From Erythrobacter sp. (lineage in GTDB: Bacteria; Pseudomonadota; Alphaproteobacteria; Sphingomonadales; Sphingomonadaceae): DNA of 64,000 nt. Below the pieces are notes generated by a model that searched no databases, was not told the DNA's origin, and saw nothing but the letters and a program-made list of their open reading frames with translations. The stretch lies in NCBI GenBank assembly GCA_009993605.1, contig JAACTB010000008.1, forward strand, positions 205,268-269,267. Direction: 5' to 3'. The number at the start of each line of letters is the position of its first letter. Within the stretch, counting starts at the first letter, position 1. Made by a program: the position numbers and the translations under genes. Shown here in pieces: positions 38,141-46,858 of this stretch.

Positions 38141-39888
38141 CGGTTCGCCTCGGGGATCAGCGGTTTGATGTCCGAAATGTCGATATCGCGCGTGTTGTCG
38201 GGCCGCACGCCCAGCATCGGGCCGATGCGCGGGACGAGGCGGCCGACGATCGGTGCGGCGTTCCACGCAGCGGTACGCTGGAAGCTGGAGGCGACAGTCC
38301 CTTGTGGCTCGTCCAGCATGGCGATCACGACATAGCGCGGGCGGTCCATCGGGAAGGCGGCGGCGAAGGTGGAAACCAGCGTCGAACGGCGATAGCCGCC
38401 CGCGCCCGGCTTTTCGGCGGAACCGGTCTTGCCGCCCACGCGGAAGCCCGGCGCATCGGCATTCTTGCCGGTCCCGTAGATCGTGGTCGCGCGCAGGATC
38501 TGGTTCATTCGCGCTGAGGTCGAGGCCTTGAACACGCGGCGGCCTTCGGGCGCTTCGCCGGGTTTCAGCTTATGCAGCGTAGCCGGGCGCCAGACGCCGC
38601 CATTGACCATCGTTGCATAGGCGCTGGCGAGGTGCAGCGGCGTGACCGCGATGCCGTGGCCGAAGCTGACCGTCATGCTGCGCAGGCGCGGCCATTTCTC
38701 GCCCGGCCAGATCGGGAAGCCTTTGGCCGGCAGTTCGATATGCGGGCGTTCGGCCATGCCCATGTCCATCATGTACTGGCGGAGCTTTTCCGGGCCGAGC
38801 TTATCGGCGATGCGCGCGGTGACTGTGTTGGAGGAATGGATCAGCGTGCTCGGCACGTTGAGGCTGGCGCCGAGATAGTGGCTGTCCTTGATCGCGAAGC
38901 GGCCGACCTTGACCGGCGAGGCGTCCCAATGGGCGCCCAGATCGCGGACCACGCCCGCATCGATCGCGGCGGCGACCGAAAGCGGCTTGAAGGTCGAGCC
39001 GAGCTCGTAAACCTGATTGGTCACGCGGTTGAACATCAAGGACGCGCCGCGTTCGTCGATCTTGTTGGGGTCGAATTCGGGCAGCGAAGCCAGCGCCATA
39101 ACCTCGCCCGTGTCGACATCCAGCACGATGCCCGCACCGCCCTTAGCGTCGACCAGTTTCATGCCCCGGCGCAATTCATCCTCGAGCGCGCCCTGCACCC
39201 GCATGTCGATCGACAGCGCAACCGGAATCCCGCGGCTGGCCGGATCGCTCAGCTGCTCGTCCAACACCTGCTCCATACCCACGCGCCCATGCCCGTCCGC
39301 CGCGACATAGCCGAGGATATGCGCCGCCATCGAACCCTGCGGGTAATGCCGGTCGTTTTCCTGCGGCATTTCGAGCGCGAGTTCGCCGATGTCCTGCACG
39401 CGATTGGCTTCTTCGGGCAGCACGCGGCGGCGCAGATACCCGGCCTTGCCCGAAGCGAGTTGTTCCGAAACACGGGTTTCGTCGAGATCGGGGAAGATCG
39501 CCTTGAGTTCCGCCGCCACCGTCTGCGGGCTGCGCACCAGCGGCGATCCGTCCTCGCCGAGCGCTTCGGGATTGAACCAGAGCGCATAGGCCGGAAAGGC
39601 GCGCGCCAGCGGGACGCCGTTGCGATCGACGATCTCGCCGCGATCGGGCAGCAGCGCGTCTTCCAAAGAAGTCGCTGCCACCGCACGATCCGATCCGCCG
39701 AGAAAGGCGATCCGTACCAGCGCCATCATCGCCACAAAGACGAAGGCGAGCACGATCCACAAGACGCGCAGCTTGGCCTGGGCGAGCGAGTTCTGGCGGA
39801 TGCCTGCCAGTTGCACACGCGCTTGGGGCATGGCGGCGCCGAAGCTGGCACCGGCGCTCGACCGGGTGATGGGCGAATAAGCGTTCAC
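38137..39888 (-). CDS. ftsI: Septal transpeptidase FtsI (PBP3)
   Basis: This class B penicillin-binding protein cross-links septal peptidoglycan. It has 583 residues. A cytoplasmic tail of about 40 residues leads to a membrane helix at about 41-62. The pedestal domain begins near DRGEIVDRNGVPLA. The catalytic serine is Ser298 in STFK (298-301), SSN is at 352-354 and KTGSAEK occurs near residue 500. The start is GTG 39888, forming GTGA with the ftsL stop. It pairs with FtsW encoded in the same cluster. Confidence 0.96.
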   Translation of the reverse strand: MNAYSPITRSSAGASFGAAMPQARVQLAGIRQNSLAQAKLRVLWIVLAFVFVAMMALVRIAFLGGSDRAVAATSLEDALLPDRGEIVDRNGVPLARAFPAYALWFNPEALGEDGSPLVRSPQTVAAELKAIFPDLDETRVSEQLASGKAGYLRRRVLPEEANRVQDIGELALEMPQENDRHYPQGSMAAHILGYVAADGHGRVGMEQVLDEQLSDPASRGIPVALSIDMRVQGALEDELRRGMKLVDAKGGAGIVLDVDTGEVMALASLPEFDPNKIDERGASLMFNRVTNQVYELGSTFKPLSVAAAIDAGVVRDLGAHWDASPVKVGRFAIKDSHYLGASLNVPSTLIHSSNTVTARIADKLGPEKLRQYMMDMGMAERPHIELPAKGFPIWPGEKWPRLRSMTVSFGHGIAVTPLHLASAYATMVNGGVWRPATLHKLKPGEAPEGRRVFKASTSARMNQILRATTIYGTGKNADAPGFRVGGKTGSAEKPGAGGYRRSTLVSTFAAAFPMDRPRYVVIAMLDEPQGTVASSFQRTAAWNAAPIVGRLVPRIGPMLGVRPDNTRDIDISDIKPLIPEANR

Positions 39889-40427
39889 TGGCCGCTATCC
39901 GCCAGAGCGCTCGGCAAAGCGGGCGAGCGAGCGAGCCGCTGCGTCAGATTGCCCGCCGCTTCGTAGCCGCCGGCATTCAAGCGCCCTTCCTCGTCATCGC
40001 CGGATGCTTCCTCGTCATCGAGCCAATCGGCGAACAGGCCTTCTTCGGCCTGCGGACGCGCCTTGGCGACGCGGATCGGATCGGGCGCATCGAGCCCACG
40101 CGGCAGGCCGAGCACGGCCAGCTCGCGCTCGCTTTCGAGATATTGGTCCGCGCGCGGCGCGACATAACCGAATTCGACCGCGTTCCATTGCGACAGCTGG
40201 CGCTGGCTGGCGCGGGTCTGGAATTCGACCTCCAGCATCAGGGTCTGGCGTTCGAGCGCGATGATCTGGCGTTCGGCCAGACGCACCTCGCTCTTCACCG
40301 CATTCACCTTGAAGGTGAGCGCGAGAAAGGCGGCGAGACACAGGCTCAGCGCCAGCATCCAGCCGATCTGGCGGATGCGGCTGCCATGCGGGCGGGCCGA
40401 AGAACGGGCGGGAGGAGCGCTGGCCAT
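39885..40427 (-). CDS. ftsL: FtsL-like divisome protein
   Basis: The protein has 180 residues. A short basic cytoplasmic end leads to one membrane helix (IGWMLALSLCLAAFLALTF, about 21-39). A coiled-coil segment follows (VKSEVRLAERQIIALERQTLML, in part), then about 90 residues rich in Asp, Glu and Ala. Topology, coiled coil and position between rsmH and ftsI identify it as FtsL, although sequence is poorly conserved in this family. The C-terminal extension is longer than in E. coli (121 residues in total there). It starts at ATG 40427 in a TGATG overlap with rsmH. Confidence 0.82.
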   Translation of the reverse strand: MASAPPARSSARPHGSRIRQIGWMLALSLCLAAFLALTFKVNAVKSEVRLAERQIIALERQTLMLEVEFQTRASQRQLSQWNAVEFGYVAPRADQYLESERELAVLGLPRGLDAPDPIRVAKARPQAEEGLFADWLDDEEASGDDEEGRLNAGGYEAAGNLTQRLARSPALPSALADSGQ

Positions 40428-41356
40428 CAGGCGGCCTCCCTCGCAGGCGCGGCGCTGCGCACGGCGTGACGCAGCACCGAGGAGCGCGCGCGTGGGTTGC
40501 GCGCGATTTCGGCTTCGCTGGGGCGGATCGCCTTGCTGACGCGAGTGAAGGCGGGAACGAACGCATCGACCTGCGGCAGGTGGCGCGAGGCGGCGGGCGC
40601 GCTCGACGCATCGCGCAGGAACCGCTTGACGATGCGATCTTCGAGGCTGTGGAAGCTGACCACGGCCAGTCGCCCACCTTCGCCCAGCAGCGTTTCCGCC
40701 GCGACGAGGCCCTGCTCCAATTCATCCAGCTCGCCATTCACATGGATGCGGACCGCCTGGAAGCTGCGCGTCGCCGGGTCCTTCTTGTCATGCGGCTTGT
40801 GGCCCACGGCCTTGCGCACGACGCGGGCGAGATCGCCGGTCGTTTCGAGCGGGCGCGCGGCCACGATAGCGCGGGCGACGCGGCGCGATTGGCGCTCCTC
40901 GCCATAGAGATACAGCACGTCGGCGATCCGATCGGCATCGGCGGTGTTGAGGAAATCGGCGGCGCTTTCGCCCGTCTGGCTCATCCGCATGTCGAGCGGG
41001 CCGTCATGCGAGAAGGCGAAGCCACGCTCCGCCTGATCGAGCTGCATCGAGGATACGCCGATATCCATGACGACCCCGTCGACCTTCGCTACGCCCGCAT
41101 CGGCCAGCGCGCCGACCATCTGGGAGAAGCGATGCGGGTGGAGCGTGAGGCGGTCTTCGTATTCGGCGACCATCGCGGCGCCGTTGGCGATCGCGTCGGG
41201 ATCGCGGTCGAAGGCGTGGACCTGCGCCCCCTTGTCGAGGATTGCGCGGGTATAGCCGCCCGCCCCGAAGGTCGCATCGACGATCACGTCGCCGGGCTTG
41301 GGATCGAGCGCGGCGATCACCTCGTCGAGGAGGACGGGGATATGAGGCTGGCTCAC
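40427..41356 (-). CDS. rsmH: 16S rRNA (cytosine(1402)-N(4))-methyltransferase RsmH
   Basis: This SAM-dependent methyltransferase acts on C1402 of 16S rRNA. It has 309 residues. [10 protein letters not shown] at the N-terminus, the SAM site [10 protein letters not shown] (27-36), [22 protein letters not shown] and the terminal [10 protein letters not shown] are all RsmH signatures. GTG 41356 is chosen because it forms GTGA with the mraZ stop. It is the second gene of the dcw cluster, the usual place. Confidence 0.95.
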   Translation of the reverse strand: MSQPHIPVLLDEVIAALDPKPGDVIVDATFGAGGYTRAILDKGAQVHAFDRDPDAIANGAAMVAEYEDRLTLHPHRFSQMVGALADAGVAKVDGVVMDIGVSSMQLDQAERGFAFSHDGPLDMRMSQTGESAADFLNTADADRIADVLYLYGEERQSRRVARAIVAARPLETTGDLARVVRKAVGHKPHDKKDPATRSFQAVRIHVNGELDELEQGLVAAETLLGEGGRLAVVSFHSLEDRIVKRFLRDASSAPAASRHLPQVDAFVPAFTRVSKAIRPSEAEIARNPRARSSVLRHAVRSAAPAREAA

Positions 41357-41844
41357 TTGCGCTTCGCCTTCGCTTCGGCTTCCGCGACCAGCGCCTGGCA
41401 GGCAGCCTTGGCGGCGGCCCAATCGTCACCCATGCGCATCAGTTCATCAGGGTTCCAGACGGTGAAGAACCGCCCGCCGCCCTGGAAATAAAGCCCGTCC
41501 CCGATATCGGCGAGACCGCGCAGGTAATCCGGCATGACGAACCGTCCGCTATCGTCGAAGGGGAGTTCGGCAAAGCCGTTCAACTGGCTGGACCGGGTTT
41601 CCCGGTCGAAATCGCGCTGGAACTTGAACGCCATTTCTTCCTCGCGATCGAGCTGCGCCTCGAATTCGAGTTTGCGGGACAGGCCGAAACCGACAAGGCA
41701 GTTCCAGCGATCGTGCTTGGTCAGACATAGTGTGCGGGAATCGCTGCTTTCCTTCACCGCCTTGCGAAACAGCGGCGGGAGGACATAGCGGCCCTTATCG
41801 CCCGCAGGCGAATAGGCTTGTCCGCTGTATCCCCCGAAAAGCAC
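41353..41844 (-). CDS. mraZ: Transcriptional regulator MraZ
   Basis: This AbrB-fold DNA-binding protein is the autorepressor of the dcw cluster in E. coli. It has 163 residues. Two SpoVT/AbrB-like halves are visible: [21 protein letters not shown] near 3-23, and the second half around [27 protein letters not shown] and DSGR are the conserved DxGR motifs that contact DNA. The start is GTG 41844 (family N-termini begin F-x-G), with no ATG suitable. First gene of the cluster. Confidence 0.93.
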   Translation of the reverse strand: MLFGGYSGQAYSPAGDKGRYVLPPLFRKAVKESSDSRTLCLTKHDRWNCLVGFGLSRKLEFEAQLDREEEMAFKFQRDFDRETRSSQLNGFAELPFDDSGRFVMPDYLRGLADIGDGLYFQGGGRFFTVWNPDELMRMGDDWAAAKAACQALVAEAEAKAKRK

Positions 41845-42252
41845 CCGCTTCGGCCCCCATCACTCGCAAATAAATTCAGCTCCTCCATCACACACACCTC
41901 CCCCGCCGCCGAAAGCGCCCACAAGCTCGCAGCGTGCCCCGCATCATGGATGCGGAACGGAGTCGGTCTGTCCGATGTGAGAAAAGGAATACAGCGGGAG
42001 CGCTGGGGATGGAAGGGAAAAGTGCGGGATATTTGGGGATTGATCTTTAAGCGTCTGTTTTCTTGCTGTCTTTGACACGGCGTTCTTGGTTCAGGCACGC
42101 CGCCTCACGGATCGCATAATTTGCGAATGGATCGGGAAAAAAGGGCGAAACAGCGCGGTTTCCGGGCCCGCTTCGGCATCGGAAAGGGGGCGGCCATTGT
42201 GAAAGCAGGACGCCGCCGAACGGCCGCTCCCGCAATTTCCCCGAACCGGGAA
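41845..42252. other. Non-coding gap upstream of the dcw cluster
   Basis: About 400 bases lie between mraZ and the next minus-strand gene. They hold a phased GGGA array (see separate entry), one GANTC site (GAGTC, 41970-41974) and the small inverted repeat CGCA/TGCG at 42113-42125. No convincing gene was found; short frames here have no similarity. It must hold the main dcw promoter, which I could not place. Confidence 0.6.
41996..42040 (+). promoter_or_regulatory. Five phased GGGA boxes, candidate MraZ operator
   Basis: GGGA begins at 41996, 42006, 42015, 42026 and 42036 on the plus strand, giving spacings of 10, 9, 11 and 10 bases, one helical turn each. MraZ of E. coli binds direct TGGG-type repeats with a 10-base period near its own promoter. 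Here the boxes lie about 150-195 bases upstream of mraZ and on the opposite strand to that gene, so assignment is by pattern only. Confidence 0.4.
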
Positions 42253-43077
42253 TCAGCTATCGAAGCCGCTTTCGAGAATGCCGTTCAGCGCCGCTTCGCG
42301 AATTTGGCGTTCGGAATGCTCTGCGCCCGCCTCGTCCTCGTCGTGAGAGCCTGCATGGTCGTCGTCCTCGTCGAGGATTGCGGCGTCGGCGATCAACAGC
42401 GCACCGCCCTGACCGATCGTGCAGCGGGCCATCAGCCGATTGTCGGACAGGGTGCATTCGCCGTCCCCGCCTTCATCACGCGCAGCGAACGTCCCGGCTA
42501 TCCGCACGGGAATGGAAATCCCGAACGCATCGACCATCCGCTCGCCGTCGCCCTGGCTTGCATCCATTTCCAAATCGAGGCCCCAGCGCGCGAGGATCGG
42601 AGACAGCAGCGCCACATCGTGGGGGCGACGCGGATCGCCCAGCCGATATTCGGAATGGCGCGTAAGCATCGGATCGGCGAACACGATCACCCGCCCCCCA
42701 TCACGGACCCAGTCATCGAGCGCGACATTCTCTTCCGGCGACAGAGCGCGCGGCTGCGCCAGGATCAGGCGATCCAGCGGCGCGAGCGTCTCCCGCGTCA
42801 GCACGTCGAGCGGTTCGATGGCATAATCGCGTTCCAAGACGGCACGCACCCAATTCGCGCTCTGATCCTGATTCAGCAGATCGGAAAACTCGACTGCCTC
42901 GTTCCAGTAGATCGGCAGTGTCGACATGAGGCCGAGGCGAGGCTGCGCCATCTGTTCGCCGACCTGTTCCACCGCCGGATCGGTATCGGCGCTGGCGGAA
43001 CATGCCGCGCAGCCCAGCAGCCCCGCACCGAGCGCCAAGGCGGCTCTGCCCGGTCGCGCCGATCTATTGGGGCGCAA
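42253..43077 (-). CDS. Putative lipoprotein with DUF4350-like domain
   Basis: The protein has about 274 residues if started at TTG 43077, which gives a basic leader, a hydrophobic core and lipobox LLGC. The domain begins LGLMSTLPIYW and continues LNQDQSANWVRAVLERDYAIEPLD, LILAQPRALSPEENVALDDWVRDGG (in parts) and RVIVFADPML. This resembles the DUF4350/GldG-like glutamine-amidotransferase-fold proteins of membrane complexes. The C-terminus is His/Asp/Glu-rich (EDDDHAGSHDEDEAG) and might bind metal. ATG starts exist at 43122 and 43176 with larger overlap of the upstream gene. The two genes overlap by 14 bases at the TTG start. Confidence 0.6.
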   Translation of the reverse strand: MRPNRSARPGRAALALGAGLLGCAACSASADTDPAVEQVGEQMAQPRLGLMSTLPIYWNEAVEFSDLLNQDQSANWVRAVLERDYAIEPLDVLTRETLAPLDRLILAQPRALSPEENVALDDWVRDGGRVIVFADPMLTRHSEYRLGDPRRPHDVALLSPILARWGLDLEMDASQGDGERMVDAFGISIPVRIAGTFAARDEGGDGECTLSDNRLMARCTIGQGGALLIADAAILDEDDDHAGSHDEDEAGAEHSERQIREAALNGILESGFDS

Positions 43078-43468
43078 GGTCTTCGCTCCCGCCCCGTTCC
43101 GGCAGGATCGGCGCCTCGCCATCGGGGGCCGCTTGCGGAGTCGGGCTGGCGGGCAGATCGGGCACGACGCCCGCATCGACCAGTGGATCGGATCGGGTCG
43201 GGGCGGCGGCGGGCTGGTTGGTGGAGGCAGCTTCGGGAACCGCGGTCCGCTCGGTTTCGGCGGCGCGGCTTTCGATGAGATCGACGAGCCCGATCAGCAA
43301 CAGCGTTCCGGCAAGACCGGCGAGACCCACCTGGAGCCTTTGCGCGGTCTGCCCGCGCGTCCCGCCGAGCGGTACGCTGGCCGAACCCGCCGTGAAACCG
43401 GCAGCCGAGGGATCGGACGCATTATCGGCAGGGCGGGCTTTGCGCCGGGGATCGAACAGGCGAGCCAT
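43064..43468 (-). CDS. Small single-pass membrane protein, unknown function
   Basis: The protein has 134 residues from ATG 43468 (MARLFDP); ATG 43495 is an alternative. A basic cytoplasmic part of about 45 residues leads to one membrane helix (LQVGLAGLAGTLLLIGLVDLI), then a Pro/Ala/Glu-rich periplasmic tail. No family recognised. It overlaps the following lipoprotein gene, so the two probably form one unit. Confidence 0.5.
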   Translation of the reverse strand: MARLFDPRRKARPADNASDPSAAGFTAGSASVPLGGTRGQTAQRLQVGLAGLAGTLLLIGLVDLIESRAAETERTAVPEAASTNQPAAAPTRSDPLVDAGVVPDLPASPTPQAAPDGEAPILPERGGSEDLAPQ

Positions 43469-43534
43469 CGGGCCAGTTAAGATGCGAGGCGCCATCGGGT
43501 CAATCGCCTTCGCGCCACTAACTTTCCAGACGGA

Positions 43535-44563
43535 TCAGGCCGCCCCGTCCAGCCAGTCGAACACTGGCAGGTCCTTCGCACGCAGCCAATCGGCATTGTA
43601 GAGCGTCGAGAGGTAGCGGAAACCCGTGTCGCACAGGATCGTCGCGACGCGTGGGTTTTCGCGTCCCTGCGCCTTCAGCTGGCGGCCCAGCGCCACCGCA
43701 CCCGCCACATTTATCCCGCTCGACAGGCCGAGGCAAAGTCCTTCCTCGCGCAGGAGGCGGCGGACCCATTCGAGGCCTTCCTCGTCCGAAATGCGGAACT
43801 GGGTATCGATCGGCGCGCCTTCGAGATTGCCGGTTATGCGCCCCTGACCGATCCCTTCGGCGACCGAGGAGCCTTCGGATTTCAATTCGCCATGCGCGTA
43901 GTAATCGTAGAGCGCGGCGCCATGCGGATCGGTCAGCGCGATCGCCACGGTCTCGTCGAATTCCTTGAGGCCCATGCCGACGCCCGCGATCGTGCCGCCC
44001 GTGCCCGCGGCGCAGGTGAAGCCGTCGATCCGGCCTTCCATCTGCTCCCACAATTCCTTCGCCGTGCCCTCGATATGGGCCTTGCGATTGGCGGTGTTGT
44101 CGAACTGGTTGGCCCAGATCGCGCCCTCGGTCTCTTCGGCGAGGCGGCGGCTGGTGTGGACGAAATGGTTGGCGTCGGAATATTTGGTCGGCGGAACGGT
44201 GACCAGCTCGGCGCCCAAAGCGCGCAGCGTGTCCATCTTTTCCTTCGACTGGTTGTCCGGCATCACGATGATCGTGCGATAGCCCAGCGCATTGGCGACC
44301 AGCGCGACGCCGATCCCGGTATTGCCGGCCGTGCCTTCGACCACCGTCCCGCCAGGCTTCAACTCGCCCCGCGCCTCGGCGTCGCGGATGATGTAAAGAG
44401 CGGCGCGGTCTTTTACGCTCGCGCCCGGATTGGCGAATTCGCACTTGCCGAAAATGTCGCAACCGGCGGCCTCGCTCGGCCCGGCGAGGCGGACGAGCGG
44501 GGTGTTGCCGATCAGGTCGAGCGTATCGGCGCGCGTATTGGCGCTCAGGGGTATGGCAGTCAT
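43535..44563 (-). CDS. cysK: Cysteine synthase A (O-acetylserine sulfhydrylase)
   Basis: This PLP enzyme combines O-acetylserine and sulfide to form cysteine, the next step after the sulfite reductase operon at 11-14 kb. It has 342 residues. IGNTPLVRL is at 18-26, Lys51 in NPGASVKDRA binds PLP, GTAGNTG (78-84) binds the substrate carboxylate, and AAGTGGTIAG binds the PLP phosphate. Length is slightly above classic CysK (about 310-323) and some relatives are cystathionine beta-synthases, but no CBS domain is present. ATG 44563 is preferred over 44623. Confidence 0.88.
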   Translation of the reverse strand: MTAIPLSANTRADTLDLIGNTPLVRLAGPSEAAGCDIFGKCEFANPGASVKDRAALYIIRDAEARGELKPGGTVVEGTAGNTGIGVALVANALGYRTIIVMPDNQSKEKMDTLRALGAELVTVPPTKYSDANHFVHTSRRLAEETEGAIWANQFDNTANRKAHIEGTAKELWEQMEGRIDGFTCAAGTGGTIAGVGMGLKEFDETVAIALTDPHGAALYDYYAHGELKSEGSSVAEGIGQGRITGNLEGAPIDTQFRISDEEGLEWVRRLLREEGLCLGLSSGINVAGAVALGRQLKAQGRENPRVATILCDTGFRYLSTLYNADWLRAKDLPVFDWLDGAA

Positions 44564-44646
44564 GCGGGAGGAATTAGGCAGTCGGTCCGCCTGCCGCAAA
44601 CTAGATGCGCTTGCAGCCCGCAAAGCGATCCGAAATCAGTCTCCCA

Positions 44647-44964
44647 TCAGTCTTCGGGCGCGATGGTCACTTTCAAGCCGTCGAGATCGCCGGTGAAGGG
44701 GATCTGGCAGCCAAGCCGCGAATTGGCGTCGCGATGGTCGGAGGATTCGAGCAGATCGTCCTCGTCCTCGCTCATCGCGGGCAGCTTGTCCTGGAAGGCG
44801 GAGTCGATGTGGACGTGACAGGTCGCGCACGAGCAGCAACCGCCGCACAGCGCCAGCAATTCGTCGAAGCCGTTGTCGCGGATCGCTTCCATGACGGTCA
44901 GCCCGTCCGCGACGTCGATCTCGGATGTTTCGCCTTCGCGGGTGGTTACGATCAGCTTGGGCAT
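44647..44964 (-). CDS. Adrenodoxin-type 2Fe-2S ferredoxin
   Basis: The protein has 105 residues. Cluster ligands in C-x5-C-x2-C...C order are Cys40, Cys46, Cys49 and Cys86. The acidic helix region SEDEDDLLE near 65-73 is the usual docking surface for reductases, P450s or assembly enzymes. Cys43 and Cys44 are additional cysteines inside the cluster loop ([10 protein letters not shown]), where most relatives have small residues. The partner is unknown; it stands alone between cysK and an alkA-like gene. ATG 44964 begins the conserved PKLIV strand. Confidence 0.9.
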   Translation of the reverse strand: MPKLIVTTREGETSEIDVADGLTVMEAIRDNGFDELLALCGGCCSCATCHVHIDSAFQDKLPAMSEDEDDLLESSDHRDANSRLGCQIPFTGDLDGLKVTIAPED

Positions 44965-45050
44965 TGTCGCGGCCTCGTTCCTGTGGTTTGCCAGTCGCCG
45001 CGCTGCTAGGGCGCGAGCCGACATTTGGCAAGGAGCGGTGGCACGCCATC

Positions 45051-45668
45051 ATGGGACTGACCGCGGAGCAATTACGGGACGGGATCGACGCGGTCGCGGC
45101 GCACGAGCCGCGCATTGCCGAAGCGCTCGCCACAGCGGGCTATCCCGAACCGCGCCTGCGCGATACCGGCTATAAGACGCTGCTGCGCACTATCGTCGGC
45201 CAGCAGGTCTCGGTCGCCGCGGCGGCATCGGTCTGGACCAAACTGGAGGCCGAACTGGGCGAGGATTTCACGCCCGCCTGCCTGCTCGAACGCGATTTCG
45301 ATACCCTTCGCGCCTGCGGCCTGTCGCGCCAGAAGCAGGGCTATGCCCGCTCGCTGTGCGAACTGGTTGCGGGGGGGGAACTCGACTTCGAGAGCCTGCC
45401 CTCCGACGACGAGGCGGCGATCGCGGAACTGACCAGGATCAAGGGGATCGGGCGCTGGTCGGCGGAAATCTATTTGCTGTTCGCCGAAGGGCGCCCCGAT
45501 ATCTGGCCGGCGGGCGATCTCGCCGTTCAGGTCGGCCTCGGCAAGCTGCTCGACCTCGGCGAACGCCCGAGCGAGAAAGAAACCCGCGCGCTGGCCGAGG
45601 ACTGGCGCCCGCATCGCGGGGCGATGGCCATCTTCACCTGGCATATCTACAACAATCCGGCGCTATAA
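45051..45668 (+). CDS. DNA-3-methyladenine glycosylase II family (AlkA-like, HhH-GPD)
   Basis: This base-excision repair glycosylase has 205 residues. TIVGQQVSVAAA lies near residue 45. The helix-hairpin-helix LTRIKGIGRWSAEIYLL is followed by WPAGDLAVQVG, whose Asp (about 157) is the catalytic residue that drives release of alkylated bases. It lacks the N-terminal beta domain of E. coli AlkA, as in many short bacterial members. ATG 45051 has AAGGAG about 17-20 bases upstream, slightly far; the frame upstream is unconserved. Confidence 0.88.
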   Translation: MGLTAEQLRDGIDAVAAHEPRIAEALATAGYPEPRLRDTGYKTLLRTIVGQQVSVAAAASVWTKLEAELGEDFTPACLLERDFDTLRACGLSRQKQGYARSLCELVAGGELDFESLPSDDEAAIAELTRIKGIGRWSAEIYLLFAEGRPDIWPAGDLAVQVGLGKLLDLGERPSEKETRALAEDWRPHRGAMAIFTWHIYNNPAL

Positions 45669-45703
45669 GCCGGCACTTCAGACCGAAACGGGAGAGACAC
45701 GAC

Positions 45704-46507
45704 ATGGCGGACCGCAAGGCCATCTTCATCAGCGGCGGGGGCTCCGGCATCGGGCGCGCGATCGCGATCCGCTTCGGGCGCGAAGGCTGGTTCGTCGGCC
45801 TCGGCGATATCGACGCGCACGGCATGGCGGTGACCGAGGATTTCCTCCCCGGCGGCTATTCCTATACTCACAAGCTCGATGTCCGCGATCGCGCAGCGTG
45901 GGACGATGCGCTGAGCGGCTTCGCCATGGCGGCGGGTGGCCGGATCGATGTGGTCGTGAACAATGCCGGAATCCCCCTGGGCGGCACGCTGATGGAGAAC
46001 TCCACCGACGAGATCGAGCGCTGCCTCGACATCAATCTGAAAGGCGTCCTGTTCGGGGCGCAGGCGGCCTACGAGCATTTGAAGAGGACCGCGCCGGGAT
46101 CGTGCCTGCTCAACACTGCCAGCGCGGCGGGCATTTACGGGACGCCGGGGGCCAGCGTCTATTCGGCGACCAAGTTCGGCGTGCGCGGTATCACCGAGAG
46201 CCTCGACGGGGAATGGGCCGAAGACGGGATCGCGGTGCGCTCGCTCTGCCCCAGCTTCATCGACACCCCCCTGCTCGACAAGAATCCCAATGCCGGATCC
46301 AATCAGGACATCCGCCAGCGCGTGACCGATGCCGGGCTGGAGATCACCCCGGTCGAGGATGTCGCAAACGCCGCGTGGGATGCCGTGCATGGCGACAAAC
46401 TGCACACGCTCGTCGGCAAGACCGCCAAGCGGCTGGGCTTTTTCAGCCGCTGGATGCCGGGCGTGGTCCGCAAGCAGACCCGCTCCAGCGCCCGCAGTCT
46501 GGGATAG
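45704..46507 (+). CDS. Short-chain dehydrogenase/reductase
   Basis: This classical SDR has 267 residues. The cofactor motif GGGSGIG is at 11-17, NNAG at 86-89, and the catalytic set Ser140, Tyr153, Lys157 lies in NTASAAG and YSATK. Asp at the end of the second strand (GLGDID) suggests NAD(H) preference. The substrate is unknown. A ribosome site GGGAGAG precedes ATG 45704; it follows the glycosylase by 35 bases and may be cotranscribed. Confidence 0.88.
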   Translation: MADRKAIFISGGGSGIGRAIAIRFGREGWFVGLGDIDAHGMAVTEDFLPGGYSYTHKLDVRDRAAWDDALSGFAMAAGGRIDVVVNNAGIPLGGTLMENSTDEIERCLDINLKGVLFGAQAAYEHLKRTAPGSCLLNTASAAGIYGTPGASVYSATKFGVRGITESLDGEWAEDGIAVRSLCPSFIDTPLLDKNPNAGSNQDIRQRVTDAGLEITPVEDVANAAWDAVHGDKLHTLVGKTAKRLGFFSRWMPGVVRKQTRSSARSLG

Positions 46508-46515
46508 GATCTCGG

Positions 46516-46806
46516 TTAGAGAAGCGCGCCGATCGCCTTGGCCATCTTCATGTCCTTCAGGGACAATCCGCCCGCATCATGCGTGGTCAGCGTGACGTCC
46601 ACCTTGTTGTAGACGTTGAACCATTCGGGGTGATGATCGCGCTTTTCCGCGATCAGCGCCACGCGCGCCATGAAAGCGAAGGCTTCGGAGAAATCGGCGA
46701 ATTCGAAGCTGCGCTCGATCGCCTTGCCTTCGCGCGACAGCGACCATTCGGGCAATGCGCGCATCCAGCTGTCGCGTTCTTCCTGGCTCAATTCCTCGAC
46801 CGGCAT
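46516..46806 (-). CDS. phhB: Pterin-4a-carbinolamine dehydratase
   Basis: The enzyme dehydrates 4a-hydroxytetrahydropterin, as part of pterin recycling with phenylalanine hydroxylase. The 96-residue chain is full family length. The motif [20 protein letters not shown] has the two active His residues and the Pro-x-Trp turn. The C-terminus [16 protein letters not shown] is also typical. ATG 46806 is chosen. It converges with the SDR gene and is divergent from ccmA. No phenylalanine hydroxylase is in the window. Confidence 0.93.
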   Translation of the reverse strand: MPVEELSQEERDSWMRALPEWSLSREGKAIERSFEFADFSEAFAFMARVALIAEKRDHHPEWFNVYNKVDVTLTTHDAGGLSLKDMKMAKAIGALL

Positions 46807-46858
46807 GATCTGCTCCTGCGCTTGTGGGGTGCCCGCCTTTTGCCTATCGCTGGCCCCC

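Noticed and set aside
41754..42098. A 114-codon minus-strand frame upstream of and into mraZ
   Set aside because: It overlaps mraZ in another frame, has no recognised motif and covers the expected promoter region.
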